NCBI GenBank assembly: GCA_037102815.1
Contig: BTPP01000001.1
Location: 1,575,001-1,639,000 of the forward strand
Direction of reading: 5' to 3'
Length of the DNA stretch: 64,000 nt
Source of the DNA: Neurospora intermedia
Lineage: Eukaryota > Ascomycota > Sordariomycetes > Sordariales > Sordariaceae
The notes under the pieces were generated by a model. The model saw nothing but the letters and a program-made list of their open reading frames with translations. It made no database searches and was not told where the DNA came from. Position numbers and translations under genes: made by a program. Of this stretch, positions 32,519 through 44,405 are shown one piece after another. The number at the start of each line of letters is the position of its first letter. Position 1 is the stretch's first letter.

Positions 32519-35500
32519 GTTTAATACCCCATTTTGTTTTGTTTTCTTTTATTTCATGTTTTGAATAGTGCCCCTGAATAATCGGCTTTTGTGCGGGTAC
32601 GGACATCAAGGAGTTCAAGATCCCAGGGCGTCACTGGCGCTTCTCATTTCAAAACGTACAAGCGACATGTGATAGTCCGGATTTTAATGTAGTGTAGTGT
32701 AGTGTAGTCCCGAAATGTGCCGTCATCACGAACCAGTGGCGGCGAAAATGGGTCTGATATCAGTGGTGCCGTCCAATCTCTCATGCTTCATGCTGTGTTC
32801 CCTTCCCCTCAGTTTCAGTTCAAAACCCAAACTAAAGAAGAAGAGGCTTTGGCTGAGTAGCACGAGTCCTGTACAGAGAGGTCACGAGAGGGATTGGATC
32901 TTGCTTCCCAATGTCTCATCGCGATGTTGCAACCCAACAAGCAGAAATAGGTCACACGAAAGAGGAAAAATTTGAGGGCAAAAACAGAAAAGCTTGAATT
33001 TAAACATGCCGGGTGGGTGGGTGTCGTCATCGTTCGAACGACTGCGCAGTCCCTTTCGGTTTACCTATTCCCGGCTGTCTGGGCTTCAATTTTTCGTCCT
33101 AAAGTATAATCCCGCTCGCGAGCGCTCTTGACGCCCCCTTCCGTCTCCAGTGTGGATTTGGGTTCGTTTTGATTGATCTCTTCCTACCTTCGCATCATGA
33201 GATGGGTGCAACAGTAAGCCGGAATGCACGGAAAATAAACAATGAGAATCACATTTTGTCGTACTATCGCGAAATCTGATTTTTTTTTGATTTTTTTTGT
33301 CGTTTTGTCCCAAGGAGGGATTGAAAACGATGACGAAATTGGGGTTCAATTCCGTCCCAAACCGGAAGTGTGGATATTGGATTTGGACGGATGCTAGTGT
33401 ACTGTAGTGTATTGAGTTTTGGCTCGATGACGCTCCCAGTTCTGGGTTTTTACCAGGGCATTTTCGCTCATCCCTTCTGAGCTTTCTCGCCTCCCTATTC
33501 CGGGAAGCCTTAGTAAGGGACACCGCTATCCTCAATGACGCTCTTTCACACTGGCCTCCTGTTTGAAGTTTAGCAAGCGAGGGCTCCTGGCGCCCTCCTG
33601 GTCTTCACACGACCTGCGTGAGTCGAGCGGTGTCTGTGAATAACCTTGATGATCCGCGGGGTGGGAATTAAGTTGCCATCTTGTGGCGGAGTCACAGTGT
33701 GCTTTCGGAGCAGTCGATAAGCTTCAAGACTTTGGGTAGACATGATAACTTATGTGTGCGTCCAAGTACCTTTCTCCGTGCAACAAGCGCAAAGTTATGC
33801 ACTGTCTTGGGTGCTGGTTGTTCCTCCAAAGAGGAGAAACATCGCCTTCGCGGTAGCTCAAGAGGCCGGCCCTGGTAAAAGGAGATTTCAATGTAAAATT
33901 CACTGGCCTGACGACGACAGCGAAGCGCCGGGCGCCTTGAGCATTATACACTACATACTCATTTTTCACGACTGACTTAGAGTCGCACAATTCCTCCAAC
34001 AGCTACAATAGCTACCCGCGCGCGTTTTTCTCTCTCTCTCGATTCAGGACGGAACTGCTCCGGACCAAATAGGTTAAGTCATCGCGTGACCAATCATGAC
34101 AAGGAAAAAAAGAAAAAAGAAAATAAGGAAAAAACCATGAAGCTGCGCACAAATTCGCCTCGTTTTTTTTCTGTCCTCAACCCTCGTTCGAGTTGGAAAT
34201 GCCCCTTCTTACTACACTACTTTCAGCTGAAGTCTGTCTGCAAACATGTCTCCGGGTCCGGTCTCCTAGTGTAGTGTCGGGTACAATCCATACAACGCGG
34301 AGGCAATCCACTCATCCCCGGCCCCGGCTCATTTTACCCCACATTGGGTTTGTCGGCGAGCTCGGGGTTGGTGAATTTTTGGGTATGCAGATTCGGGGTT
34401 TAGAGGTCCCGCTGTTATGTAGTTAGAAGCAACTAGGGTGGGGAGGGGAGCTTTCAAAGGGTTCGTGATGATAAAAGGGTAAGTATTGGATGTAAGAACA
34501 ACAAAAACGCATATTCAGAGTTGTAGATCGTTTGATCTGGAACTCGGTGTACGGAAAAAAAAGAAAAATGAATTCTGAAAAAAACAATTGTGCCGTGGCA
34601 ACCTAACTGCGGGACAAGAACCACTGATACCTTTCGCTAGCAGCTTGGGGCATCGTACGTCCACCCGCAGCGAGTGAGCCGAGGCGCGGCGCCTAGTGTA
34701 GGTACTTGTGTACAGTACAGGTAAGAGCTTGTGCAGCTGGGCTTAGGTTTTGCGGGACGAGACGGCCGGAGAACACCGCTTCACGGCCAGCGGCGGCAGT
34801 TTCTTCTCTTGTGCCCGGGCAGGAGCGGCCTCGACAGTGACGGAGGTAGGTAGAGGTAGAGGTAGTTTATCTGTAGGGCTCAGGTGGGGTGGTGACGACT
34901 TTGGTTCCGTCTTTAGCTGCTCAGGGCACCGGCCGGCCTCACCGGGGCTCGGGCGCAAGGCTGACCAGAGGGTCCTGTCAGCAGACGGGCGGGTATCTCG
35001 AAACAGATGAAATCAGATTGAATTGTGAACCCGAACCGTGACCCGCGCGAGCTACCTACACCTACACCTACCCCTAAACCCTACAGTATCGTACCTTTTA
35101 TCTCTGATCAAAGCTCTTGCGCTTCCACCTACATCTGATTATCTCGCTGAAATTGGCGACACATTCTCAAAATCCCATACCGGAAACTCATCATCATCGC
35201 CGTACCGAGCACCTTAGCCTGATTCGACGGTCACGTCCCAGGGTATTTTTGGTTACTTTGTGGAGTGACCTAGACTCTGTTGACTCCTGGCACCAAGCCG
35301 GGCCAAGGAAAAATCGGATCCAACCAAAAGAGCCAAGAGTCACCACCACAGGCTGCCGCTCACAAGGGCAGGACATCATCAGAAGGGACAGTCGCCGCCA
35401 ACTTGAGCTACCTACCTACCTACCTACATACGTAAGGTAGGCAAGTAGTGCGGTCCCGTCATCCAGCAAGCAGACTCATCCAGACCTGCCGATACCCCAT

Positions 35501-35972
35501 GAACCCTAGAGGTACCTTACCTGTACGCACCTACGCGGATAGCCCACCCTAGATCATACTACCTTGGACAGAAGAGAAAGAGCTATCTGAGCTAGCGTGG
35601 AGTAACAGCTCCCAACCCGGCAGCTCCTACTCAGCAGTTAGTCTCCGTTATCGATTGCTCGTAGCACTCCAATCCACAATCCACCAGCCCACCTACACCT
35701 GTCAACCCGGACGGGCACACACTGCCTCTGCCTGGGAGAGCGAGACGTGGGTGCACATCCATCTCCCTCCGGCCAAAGAACCCAACCTTGCCAACAATCT
35801 GCTGCAATCCACTCCCGAACAGCAAACCACCACTTGCACCTCCACCGTCCCCTTTCTCGACTCGAAAGCACGATCAAAGTTCCCTCTGTCTGTCACGAGC
35901 CTCGTCGCCGACTATTCCACTACCACACCCACTCCCACACCACCACCAACAACAACCCACACAGACATCATC
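32519..35972. other. Long intergenic region upstream of the PP2C gene
   Basis: About 3.45 kb between co-oriented genes. Contains a (GTGTA)n tract at about 32689-32707, several TGTAGTGTA words, TACCTACC tracts (35408-35430) and pyrimidine-rich sequence close to the PP2C start. None of the short open frames on either strand is convincing. Probably promoter and leader. Confidence 0.5.
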
Positions 35973-38310
35973 ATGGGCCAGACGCTTTCTGAGCCCGTCG
36001 TCGAAAAGGTGCGTGGCAATCATCCTGACCACTCGCTCATTGTGTAAATGCCGTCCTCGCGCCCGGCCTACCTACTCTTGGCGAGGACGGCCTCCATCAC
36101 CTCCCTCCCTGCCTGCTGCAAGCAAAAGCATAAACACACGTCGAACCACCTTTCACCACATCGCAATCGCGCTACCGAGCTGTCTCCCTGTTTGTCCTGC
36201 TCATGGCCGCCTTCGGATCGCCCAACCGTCGGTTCCTCGCCAAAAGACGCCGTGGGCTTGCTTGTCCTGCTCTCTTCTCCCTCATCACACATCCATGCTG
36301 GCTCCTCGCGCGCCGCTGGCCCCCCCATCGGCTGCCCCGAAATCCTACCCACGCCACACCCCGCCTTTGCCCCGCGCACTTTGCTGACCAAGCCGGAATC
36401 AACCATGTGAAGCACAAACGGACTTGCCTACAGAACCAGTGCGCTAACTCAAATAATTGTGTTTCTCTGAATATAGGCGTCGGCAACTGGCGGGGATGAG
36501 CGGCTCATCTACGGCGTGTCGGCCATGCAGGGCTGGCGTATCAGCATGGAGGATGCGCACACGACAGTCCTCGACCTACTAGCCAACAACCCCAAGGAGG
36601 CCAAGGACCACAGCCAAAAGCTCTCCTTCTTCGGCGTTTTTGACGGCCACGGCGGCGACAAGGTAGCATTATTCGCGGGCGCCAACATCCACGACATCAT
36701 TGCGAAGCAGGACACATTTAAGACCGGCAACTACGAGCAGGCTCTCAAGGACGGCTTTTTGGCAACTGACCGGGCAATTCTAAACGGTACGATATTGAAA
36801 ACCCCAGATTGTGTTTTCGTGGCAGCTTGTGTGCTGTGCGGTGCGATGCTGTGCCGCATACGGTGCGAAACGGGAACGAAGGAAACTAATAATCGCCCCC
36901 CTTATGTTGCAGATCCCAAATACGAGGAGGAGGTTTCTGGGTGCACTGCATGCGTCGGTCTTATTACCGATGATAAAATCTTTGTGGTGAGTTTTACTCG
37001 AACGAAAAACAACAATTCCCGCTCGCGAAACGCTCGCCCTAACCTCAAGTGTCTATAGGCCAACGCTGGCGATTCGAGATCCGTACTGGGCGTAAAGGGC
37101 CGCGCGAAACCTTTGTCTTTCGACCACAAGCCCCAGAATGAAGGTATGCAGTTACGCGCTTGCTGGTTCTTCGGATGACAAGGTTCCGAGCTAACCGGTG
37201 CTTGTTTACGGTTCTCTAGGCGAGAAGGCTCGTATCACTGCTGCTGGCGGTTTCGTCGACTTTGGTCGCGTGAACGGAAACTTGGCTCTCTCGAGAGCTA
37301 TTGGCGATTTTGAGTTCAAGAAGAGCGCCGAGCTGGCACCCGAGCAGCAGATCGTTACCGCATACCCCGATGTTATGGTCCACGACTTGGCCGACGATGA
37401 CGAGTTCCTCGTACTTGCTTGCGACGGTAAGAGAAGGCTTGAACCTGTATAGAAAGAACCGCGCGGTCCGCTAACACACATTTTCTGCTAGGTATCTGGG
37501 ATTGCCAGTCTTCCCAAGCGGTTGTCGAGTTCGTCAGGCGAGGCATTGCCGCCAAGCAGGATTTGGACAAGATCTGTGAAAACATGATGGACAACTGCCT
37601 GGCCTCCAACTCGGAGACGGGCGGCGTTGGTTGCGACAACATGACCATGATCATTGTTGGTTTCCTCAGGGGACGGACTAAGGAGGAGTGGTATGAGGAA
37701 ATTGCCAAGCGCGTCGCCAACGGTGACGGCCCTTGCGCTCCTCCCGAATATGGTAGGGAACCAACATCCCCCTGACCGCTTTTCATCACTACACAAACTT
37801 CACCATATCATACCTTTCCCCCGTATTTCCCTATATATCCCTCTTCAACCACACGTGTACTTCATATAACCCAGCTTGTTCTCGTTGGCACATACGCTCT
37901 ACTTCTTGGCTACTTTTATGAGCTTGACACTAATTCCATATCTGTTTTTTCCGCACATTATAGCTGAGTTCCGCGGTCCTGGTGTGCATCACAACTTTGA
38001 TGATAGTGACAGCGGGTATGATCTCGAGGACAACGGAAACAAGGGCAAGCCCTTTGGCATGGGCGGCTACAAGGGCCGCATCATCTTCCTCGGCGACGGA
38101 ACCGAGGTCCTGACTGACGCCGACGACACTGAAATGTTTGATAACGTGGAGGAGGACAAGGATCTCGCCAGCCAAGTCTCCAAATCACCCTCAAGCATAA
38201 CAACGAACGACCAGGACCAGAAGGAGCAGGCCGCCGTTGCCGCGGCGGCGGCGGATAACAGCACACAAAACGCCAAGAAGGAGGAGACAAGCTCGCCGGC
38301 TAAAGCTTAG
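35973..38310 (+). CDS. PP2C-type protein phosphatase (Ptc2/Ptc3-like)
   Basis: Seven exons: 35973-36008, 36477-36786, 36913-36986, 37059-37143, 37220-37426, 37492-37752, 37964-38310; 439 residues. Every junction restores a conserved PP2C motif: [22 protein letters not shown] (metal-binding Asp at about 68), [35 protein letters not shown] (Asp at about 237) and GCDNMTMI (Asp at about 286). The first exon encodes only 12 residues, [12 protein letters not shown], which fits an N-myristoylation signal (Gly2, Ser6), as in other Ptc2/3-type enzymes. The first intron is long at 468 nt. The C-terminal 115 residues, beyond the catalytic domain, are acidic and end in a disordered Ala/Ser/Lys tail. The family dephosphorylates Ser/Thr on stress MAP kinases and checkpoint kinases using Mn/Mg. 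Enzyme call is secure; substrates are inferred. Confidence 0.93.
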
Positions 38311-38683
38311 TTGGAATCAACAGCGAGCAGTAGCAGCAGTGAAGGGGTGGTCGATCATCTACAGGAGCCGTCTGTTCGGGGATGTATTCCCAGTTGATTG
38401 ATGGCATCTTTGATGAAGTTTGATATAGCAGGCGCATTTGTACTGCGCTGCACGGGAGTGGATCGGAATTGGGACTTTGGGATGAACAAACGTGTTATGA
38501 TGAAGTTGGTGTCGTTGCTGTTGTTGAAGTTTTGTTGTCAAGAGATTCTCATGAATGAAAGTTAGTAGTATACTGTTTATGGAAGTATGGGCTTTTTTTT
38601 TTCTTGCACGAAGGGCGGTGGTGAACAGGGTCAGTCAAGAGGGGGGGAGGGGGGAGTATAAGAGGGGAAAGAAAGATGTATTC

Positions 38684-38707
38684 GTTGGTTGGTTGGTTGG
38701 TTGGTTG
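38684..38707. repeat. (GGTT)n microsatellite
   Basis: About six copies of GGTT in the 3' flank of the PP2C gene; the same tetranucleotide tract follows the PPR-like gene at 9605-9627. Confidence 0.85.
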
Positions 38708-39536
38708 TTGTTGCTTCACTAAGGGAACGATGGAGATACCAAAGTCAAGCAAGTCAAGTTAAGCAAAGATGAAGATGACGGTTTTTTTTTTATATCGCGA
38801 TTACGTACCTAAACCCCCTGTAGGCTTTGTACCCTGTGTCTTGTCTGTACCATCTGTATCGTCTGGAACCGGTTGTGATCGTCTAATACGCGCGCGAAGC
38901 AAGCATGTCATTGTAGACATCTTTCAGGTACTGTACGCTTGTATGGGTGATGAACTTGTTGTCGACAGCCAAGTCCGTTCTATTCGGAGATTCAAAGAAT
39001 TAGAAGAAGATGGATTGAGTTACTACAGACTAGTGGTACTGTCTGATGTATGTAGGTTATCTCAATTTCTGATGATAACCGTGTAAGAAGAGATATATCA
39101 GAGGATAAAGTAAGGTTAACCGAAAATGTGACTGAAGTGAAGTGAAGTGAAGAGAAAGCTATTGATATCAACTGTCTGAATTACTGATTTCTCTCTTTCT
39201 TTTCTCCCAATACATCCAGGAGCAGCAGACTGTAATTGATGCAGCTCACTTGGACTTTGTTTTCCCCTTTCTCCCCTTTTTATTTTCATTTTTTTTGCTT
39301 TTCCGTTCTTGAATTTTTTCTTCTTCTTTATCACCAGAATAGAGACAGGACAAGGCAAAACAGAGATAGAGCAAGCGTGACCTTTCCTTTCTTCCTTTTC
39401 TCCTTCCGTTTTTTCCCCCTTCCGTCAGCTCATCCCGTTCGTTCGTCCGACTATCCATTCGTTACCCGTGCTAGCTGGGTTGGCTAAGTACCTCTACTTA
39501 GCCGTGGGTGTGCCGTTATCGTGCCGTGCCTAAGAT

Positions 39537-39596
39537 AACCCAAATTAACAACCCAAAATACCCAAAATAACCCAAGATACCCAAGATACCCAACCT
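39537..39596. repeat. Short tandem units of ACCCAAGATA type
   Basis: Six or so imperfect units of 8-11 bp built on ACCCAA(A/G)AT(A) follow one another directly. Read from the sequence; no coding potential. Confidence 0.7.
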
Positions 39597-39620
39597 CGCT
39601 CGCTTTAAGCGCAACCAACC

Positions 39621-39866
39621 GACCGACTGACTGTCTAACTGACTAACTCGACCTGATGCAACCTAATATACCCATCATCAGAACCTACTAAATATCACTT
39701 ACTTGTTTGTAGTAGAGGAGTGTGTGTGTATACCTCTACGTAGGTATGTATGTATCCTAGCGGTTTTGCTGCTCGAAAAAAAAAAAAAAAAGAATGAGGC
39801 ATGTATTCATGCTTGATGTTGATCTTGTTGCCTGACTACCTAACTCGGAATGAATTTATGGCTATG
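39621..39866. repeat. Diverged tandem duplication, copy A
   Basis: Starts at GACCGACTGACTG and runs to AATTTATGGC. It aligns collinearly with copy B (39985-40213) through shared blocks: CTGACTGACT, CAACCTAAT, CATCATCA, CTAAATAT, TTGTTTGTAGTAG, GTGTGTATACCTC, GTATGTATGTA-CCT, ATCTTG, TGCCTG, GAATTTATG. Identity by eye is roughly two thirds. Confidence 0.6.
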
Positions 39867-39880
39867 CTATGAAGAAGAAG

Positions 39881-39933
<53 letters not shown>
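39881..39933. repeat. 53-nt poly(A) tract
   Basis: An uninterrupted run of A on the + strand between the two diverged copies, preceded by (GAA)n. No flanking target-site duplication or retroposon body was seen. Confidence 0.9.
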
Positions 39934-39935
<2 letters not shown>

Positions 39936-39984
39936 AAACAAAAAAGAGAGAAAAGGGAATGGGAATGATAGGAAAATAGGCACT

Positions 39985-40213
39985 GATGATCTGACTGACT
40001 GACTGACTCAACCTAATAATACAACGTACCATCCTCATCACACACTAAATATTATCCATTTGTTTGTAGTAGTAGTAGATAAGTGTGTATGTACCTCAAT
40101 GTATGTATGTACCCTGGCGTTTCGTCACTCGATACTCTATAGAGCATTTAGGCGGGCATGATTAATCTTGATTTTGAATTTAATGCCTGGCTTCGTCGGT
40201 AAGAAATTTATGC
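39985..40213. repeat. Diverged tandem duplication, copy B
   Basis: Second copy of the segment at 39621-39866, offset by about 365 bp and in the same orientation. The differences include both transitions and transversions plus small gaps. Confidence 0.6.
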
Positions 40214-40457
40214 CATAAAATTTTTCTTATGGATGTAGCAGAGTATAGATGGACCCATCTTCTTTATTCTTGGGCGAGGTTACTATACTACACTAGGTAC
40301 CTAGGTATGTACGCCATCCTTGCAACATTTTTACATATTGTGTATGTATAAACGGGCGCAACCTCGTCTTATTCTAGGTACCTCTAGGTGTGCGGTGTCC
40401 TGTTGTACGTTGTTCGATCTTCCTTCCCTCCTCTTAGAGACCTCCAGCAACCTTCGG

Positions 40458-40488
40458 CTACCTACCTACCTACCTACCTACCTACCTG
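40458..40488. repeat. (CTAC)n microsatellite
   Basis: Seven or eight copies of CTAC in the convergent intergenic region. Confidence 0.9.
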
Positions 40489-40934
40489 GACTTATGTAGT
40501 AGTCAGTTAGTGTGAGTTATGGTGGAGTTGGCGAGGCTTGCGTGGCGCGGTGGAATAAATGATATACTTTGAAAGGAAAGAACTGAACTGGACTGTTGAG
40601 GATACTTTCGTGATTTCTCAAGGCCATAGAGGGTTTCACACGGCAGTTACGGGAGCAGGGCCTAGAATTATATGAGAAGTGAACATTCCAGCATACCCAT
40701 TTAATTTTTCATTACCGCTATGTGAAGCCATAAACTTGTTGTTTACTGTCGATGTAGTAGTTTGTTTTTGTTCTCCTCCCGTGTCCCTGAACCTCACTGC
40801 TCCCTCCCTCTATCTCTCTCTCTCTCTTGTGATTACCACCACGGTTCACTCACCTTGTGTCCTTTTTTTTTTACCACCTAGAACTAGTTGTCCACCAGCT
40901 CGACATGAGTATAACTCTTCCCACTTCTTGCAAA

Positions 40935-43900
40935 TCAACGATTCAAAGTCAACAACCCCTCGATATACCTCCTAGTATCCACACCGATTCCCTGCGCCAA
41001 CTTGGTAGCTCCATCCGCCCATCCTCCCCCTCCTCCACCACCACCTGCTGCTGCTGCTGCTGCTGCTGCTTGACCCGTTCCAGCAGCAGCAGCACTGCTT
41101 TCGCCTTTTTCGTTACCAGCAGTACCACCACCACCACCGCCCACAGCAGCAGATGCCGCATTCACGATACTCCCAACACTGCTCACACCCCGCGTATGCC
41201 CATGGTGTCTCTCAGCTATAGGAAGTCCAGTCCCGCTCTCCCCCGCCGTCGCTTTGCGAATAAGGAAGATCTCCTTGGAAACTTCCACCATGTCATTTCC
41301 CCTTCTTCTCCTCGCCGCCGACGAGGAGGAGGAGGAGGAGGAGGAATAATCACTACCGACACCGGCAGCAGAGCGAGGGATAGCTGTTTCACTTGAGGTG
41401 TGCTCCTCTTCGTAGTCTTCCGCTTCCTCTTCTTCTTGCTCGTTATCGGCGTCGTCGCCTGGTAACTGTGATTGGTCTGCGGGTATGCTGGAGAGGGAGT
41501 TGTCGGATGCAGATTCAGCAGTGCCGGAGGGGTCAGTCGAGTTAGAAGGATTAGTGGAAGAAGTAGCTTCTGCATTAGGCGAAGAAGAAGAAGAAGAAGA
41601 CGAAGAAGAACCAGATGTCCGCCGCTTCCGAAGAGTTTTGTCACTTGCCGCCCTTGCACGTCGGGGTTTATTGACGTTGGCAAAGAGATCTTGATTGGTG
41701 CCGGCAAAGGAGGCGACTACAGGCGATGTCGATGCTGCGGGAGAAGCTGTTCTGGTGGAAGACACAGAAAGTAGATGTTGATATGGTTGAGATTCCGGGG
41801 CAGCGGTCCGTTCGAGAATACGATTCCACACAATCCACCACCCTCTACTTGTCTTGCAAGTGCGCTCATACCCGGTGAGATTATCATCGCGGGTGTTGAT
41901 GAACATATTGAGAATCTGGTTATGGGTGTTGAGCGCTTCGATACGGCTCCAGGGTGCCTTGGCTGCCTTGGCCGATGCTGTCTCTGAGCCACCGACTACA
42001 CCCGCAGCCATAGGAACGGGAGGCTCAGGGATATTAGGAATCGTCGAGTGCACAGTCAACTCCTTAGGATCCCAGACTAAATCGTAAATCTGCCCGCTCC
42101 CTCCAGCTACCGAGTCTGAAGGACGCTCAGGCCTGTAGGCCGTAGCCCGCAACAGCGACTTTCGGAGGGGAGCCATCTGCTGGTGCAAACTCCTGTAGAA
42201 GCCTTCCCAGGCGAGGGAGTCGGTGCGCAGCTGGAAGAGAAACACAAAGATGAAGGGGCGCATGACGTAGACGACCACGCGCAGCTTCTTGGTCTTGTTG
42301 CGGTCTTGGGAGTCGAATGTAGTGGCAGCGGAGGTGATACCCGTAGTACCGGCCTGTCCTCTGCTACTCATCGACGATGTATGTCCTGGGCCTGAGCCAG
42401 AATGGTTCACAGAACGAGAGGCTGCCGAGCCAGAGTTCGTGGTCGGGTTGGAGCTGTTGGCTGTGGTGACGGCGGTGACGCGGCGGAGGCCATCCTCGTC
42501 AGTGACGGTTACTGTGCCGGTACTGGTACCCTGGGGTTCGCTTTCCGCAAGCTCGGTGTCGTGGCTGCCGAAATCTTTTTGGACCTGCGAAGGGCGACGG
42601 TTTTCGCCTTCGCTTTCGACTTCGACTGTTAAAGTGCGCAACAACAGACGTGAATTGGAGTCTTCAGCCTCGAACGGATCGATGGGCTCGCCGTCGGGAC
42701 TAGTTGCTGGCGTACCCTCCAAGTCGCCCATGAGACCGATCAAGAACTGGCAGTCCTTAGGCGGCTTCTTGGGCTTCTGATTCTCGACCTTGTCCTGCTG
42801 CTTGTCAATGCTTTGAGAGCTACCGCCCATCCCCAAGCTCCAGTGGGTTCCGTAGCCCATTTTCAGGTAACTAAACAAATTGCCGACGCCTCCTTGCTCA
42901 TCCGTCGTCGAGCTGGCCGGTGTCCCCGTACCTGTACCCGCGGGACTCGCAGGACTTCTACTTTTAGCCGGAGGATGTAAAGAAGTAACGGGCCTTGGCG
43001 GTCCGGATGGTCTGCCGTCTGAATCCGAAGTTGTCTTGCCCTGCTCCGTCTCCGACTGTGGTGTCGTTGTCGGCTTCGGCTTCGGCGGCGGCAATCGCAA
43101 GTCCGATACCTTCAGCCCGGGCGACATCACCTCTCCAAGCGGGGCAATCTTGGCCCTACTGCCCGTCTGTCTCTGCTGTCTTCTGGGCGTGACTCTCGTG
43201 GCCATCGGACTCTCAATGACCCCATACGCGTTCTCTCCCCACGTATACATATCCTCCATCCACCACACCACCGATCGCAACGACTGCCTTGACAGCGCGC
43301 CGGTGCCCAAGAAAATCGCACCGTCGTCCGCACCCGGTTCCGCTCCGGTACCAAGCCATTCCGTTGGCTCCTTCCCTTCCTCTCCAGGCTCTCCAAACCT
43401 GCCCACAACCAAATCCACAAGTCCCTCCACTCTGTCCACCATCCCTTCCAACACCTCCCTCTCCCCCGAACCCCTATCCTCTTCTCCTACACCCACGCCC
43501 AGTTCTCCGCTAGCAGTGATCTTGATCCCGCCATAGATGTTACACGCCGGGTTACCGTGCAGCAACACGTTCCACGTGGAGAGGAACAGATCCCAATAGC
43601 GGCTGAGCAAGCTCACAAACTTGGGTCGCTGGGCACGCACGAACAAAGACGAGAGCGAGCTGTCGTGGTGAAGGAGGAAGCAAGCGTGGGCACGGAGGAG
43701 ATCCCGCAATAAGAGGGCGGCGGGCTTGAGTTCGCGTGAGGAGTATTCAGCTTTTTGGTCTTCTTCAGCTACCGATGATGCGCTGGCTCCTTTGCGTGGG
43801 CTGCTGGGAGGGGAGGCGGAGGTTTTGCTGTTGTTGCTGGTGCCGCCATGGTTGGGGAGGGGAAGGCGAGTGAGGTCGATGGACTAATTTTGGGTGTTAG

Positions 43901-44405
43901 TTGGTTTATTGCGACCTCTGATGGTGGTGGTGGAGTGAAGACCTACTGCCAAAATCCACCACCCAGGCTCCAACTCATGAAGCACTACCCTGCTCTTCTC
44001 CGTATCAATCGTATTAACCGCCTTACCACCCGAGAAACTCTTGCCGAACTCGACCATGCCCTGGGCCAGTCCTATCTGCCGGAGACGCTCATTCTTCTCC
44101 TCCTTCGAGACAGCTTCCGTGCCGGGGGCAGCTGCTGCTCCAGAGGATCCCGTCACAGAATTGGTTGGCGCATGATGACGACGGCGTGATGATCTGTCCG
44201 ACCGATGTCTTCGGCGCTGCTGGTCCTTCAATGTCGTGACCGAGGCGTAGTAGACAATTTGGTCTTCGAGCGTGTCGTCGGTCGTGCCAAGACTGGGGTT
44301 GTAGATGGCCAGGAAGCCCAGCTGAGCGGGGACGATGTTGTTGCTGTTGTTGGGTTTTCCTCCAGCGCCTGCGCCAAATGACCCCGTGGGTACGGCCGAC
44401 GCCAT
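40935..44405 (-). CDS. ccz1: Vacuolar fusion protein Ccz1 (Mon1-Ccz1 GEF subunit), expanded
   Basis: Two exons on the - strand: 44405-43947 and 43883-40935; 63-nt intron (GTAGGT donor, TTAG acceptor); 1135 residues. The N-terminus has the first longin domain of the Ccz1/INTU family: PAQLGFLAIYNPSLGTTDDT, LEDQIVYYAS, then ERLRQIGLAQGMVEFGKSF and ELEPGWWILASIDLTRLP, followed by HACFLLHHDSSLSSLF. With Mon1, Ccz1 activates the Rab7 homologue Ypt7 for vacuole and autophagosome fusion. Conserved blocks later on include KKLRVVVYVMRPFIFVFLFQ and the terminal RRYIEGLLTLNR. Between them are long disordered insertions with runs of Ser, Glu, Ala and Gly (for example eight alanines from GCA codons at about 41046-41070), which make the protein much longer than yeast Ccz1 (about 700 residues). 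The exon 2 frame is fully open; hidden introns in the low-complexity parts are possible. Confidence 0.88.
41046..41070. repeat. (CTG)n run within ccz1
   Basis: Eight CTG units on the + strand; on the coding - strand they are read as GCA and give eight alanines, followed directly by eight glycines. Confidence 0.9.

Larger units (their letters stand above)
38311..40934. other. Convergent intergenic region with repeats and diverged duplication
   Basis: About 2.6 kb between two convergent genes. It contains a GGTT tract, a series of ACCCAAGATA-like units, two diverged copies of a roughly 240-bp segment, a 53-nt A tract and a (CTAC)n tract. No gene was recognised. Confidence 0.6.

Noticed and set aside
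39881-39933. Poly(A) tract as the tail of a LINE or SINE insertion
   Set aside because: No reverse transcriptase, no tRNA- or 5S-derived body and no target-site duplication around it.
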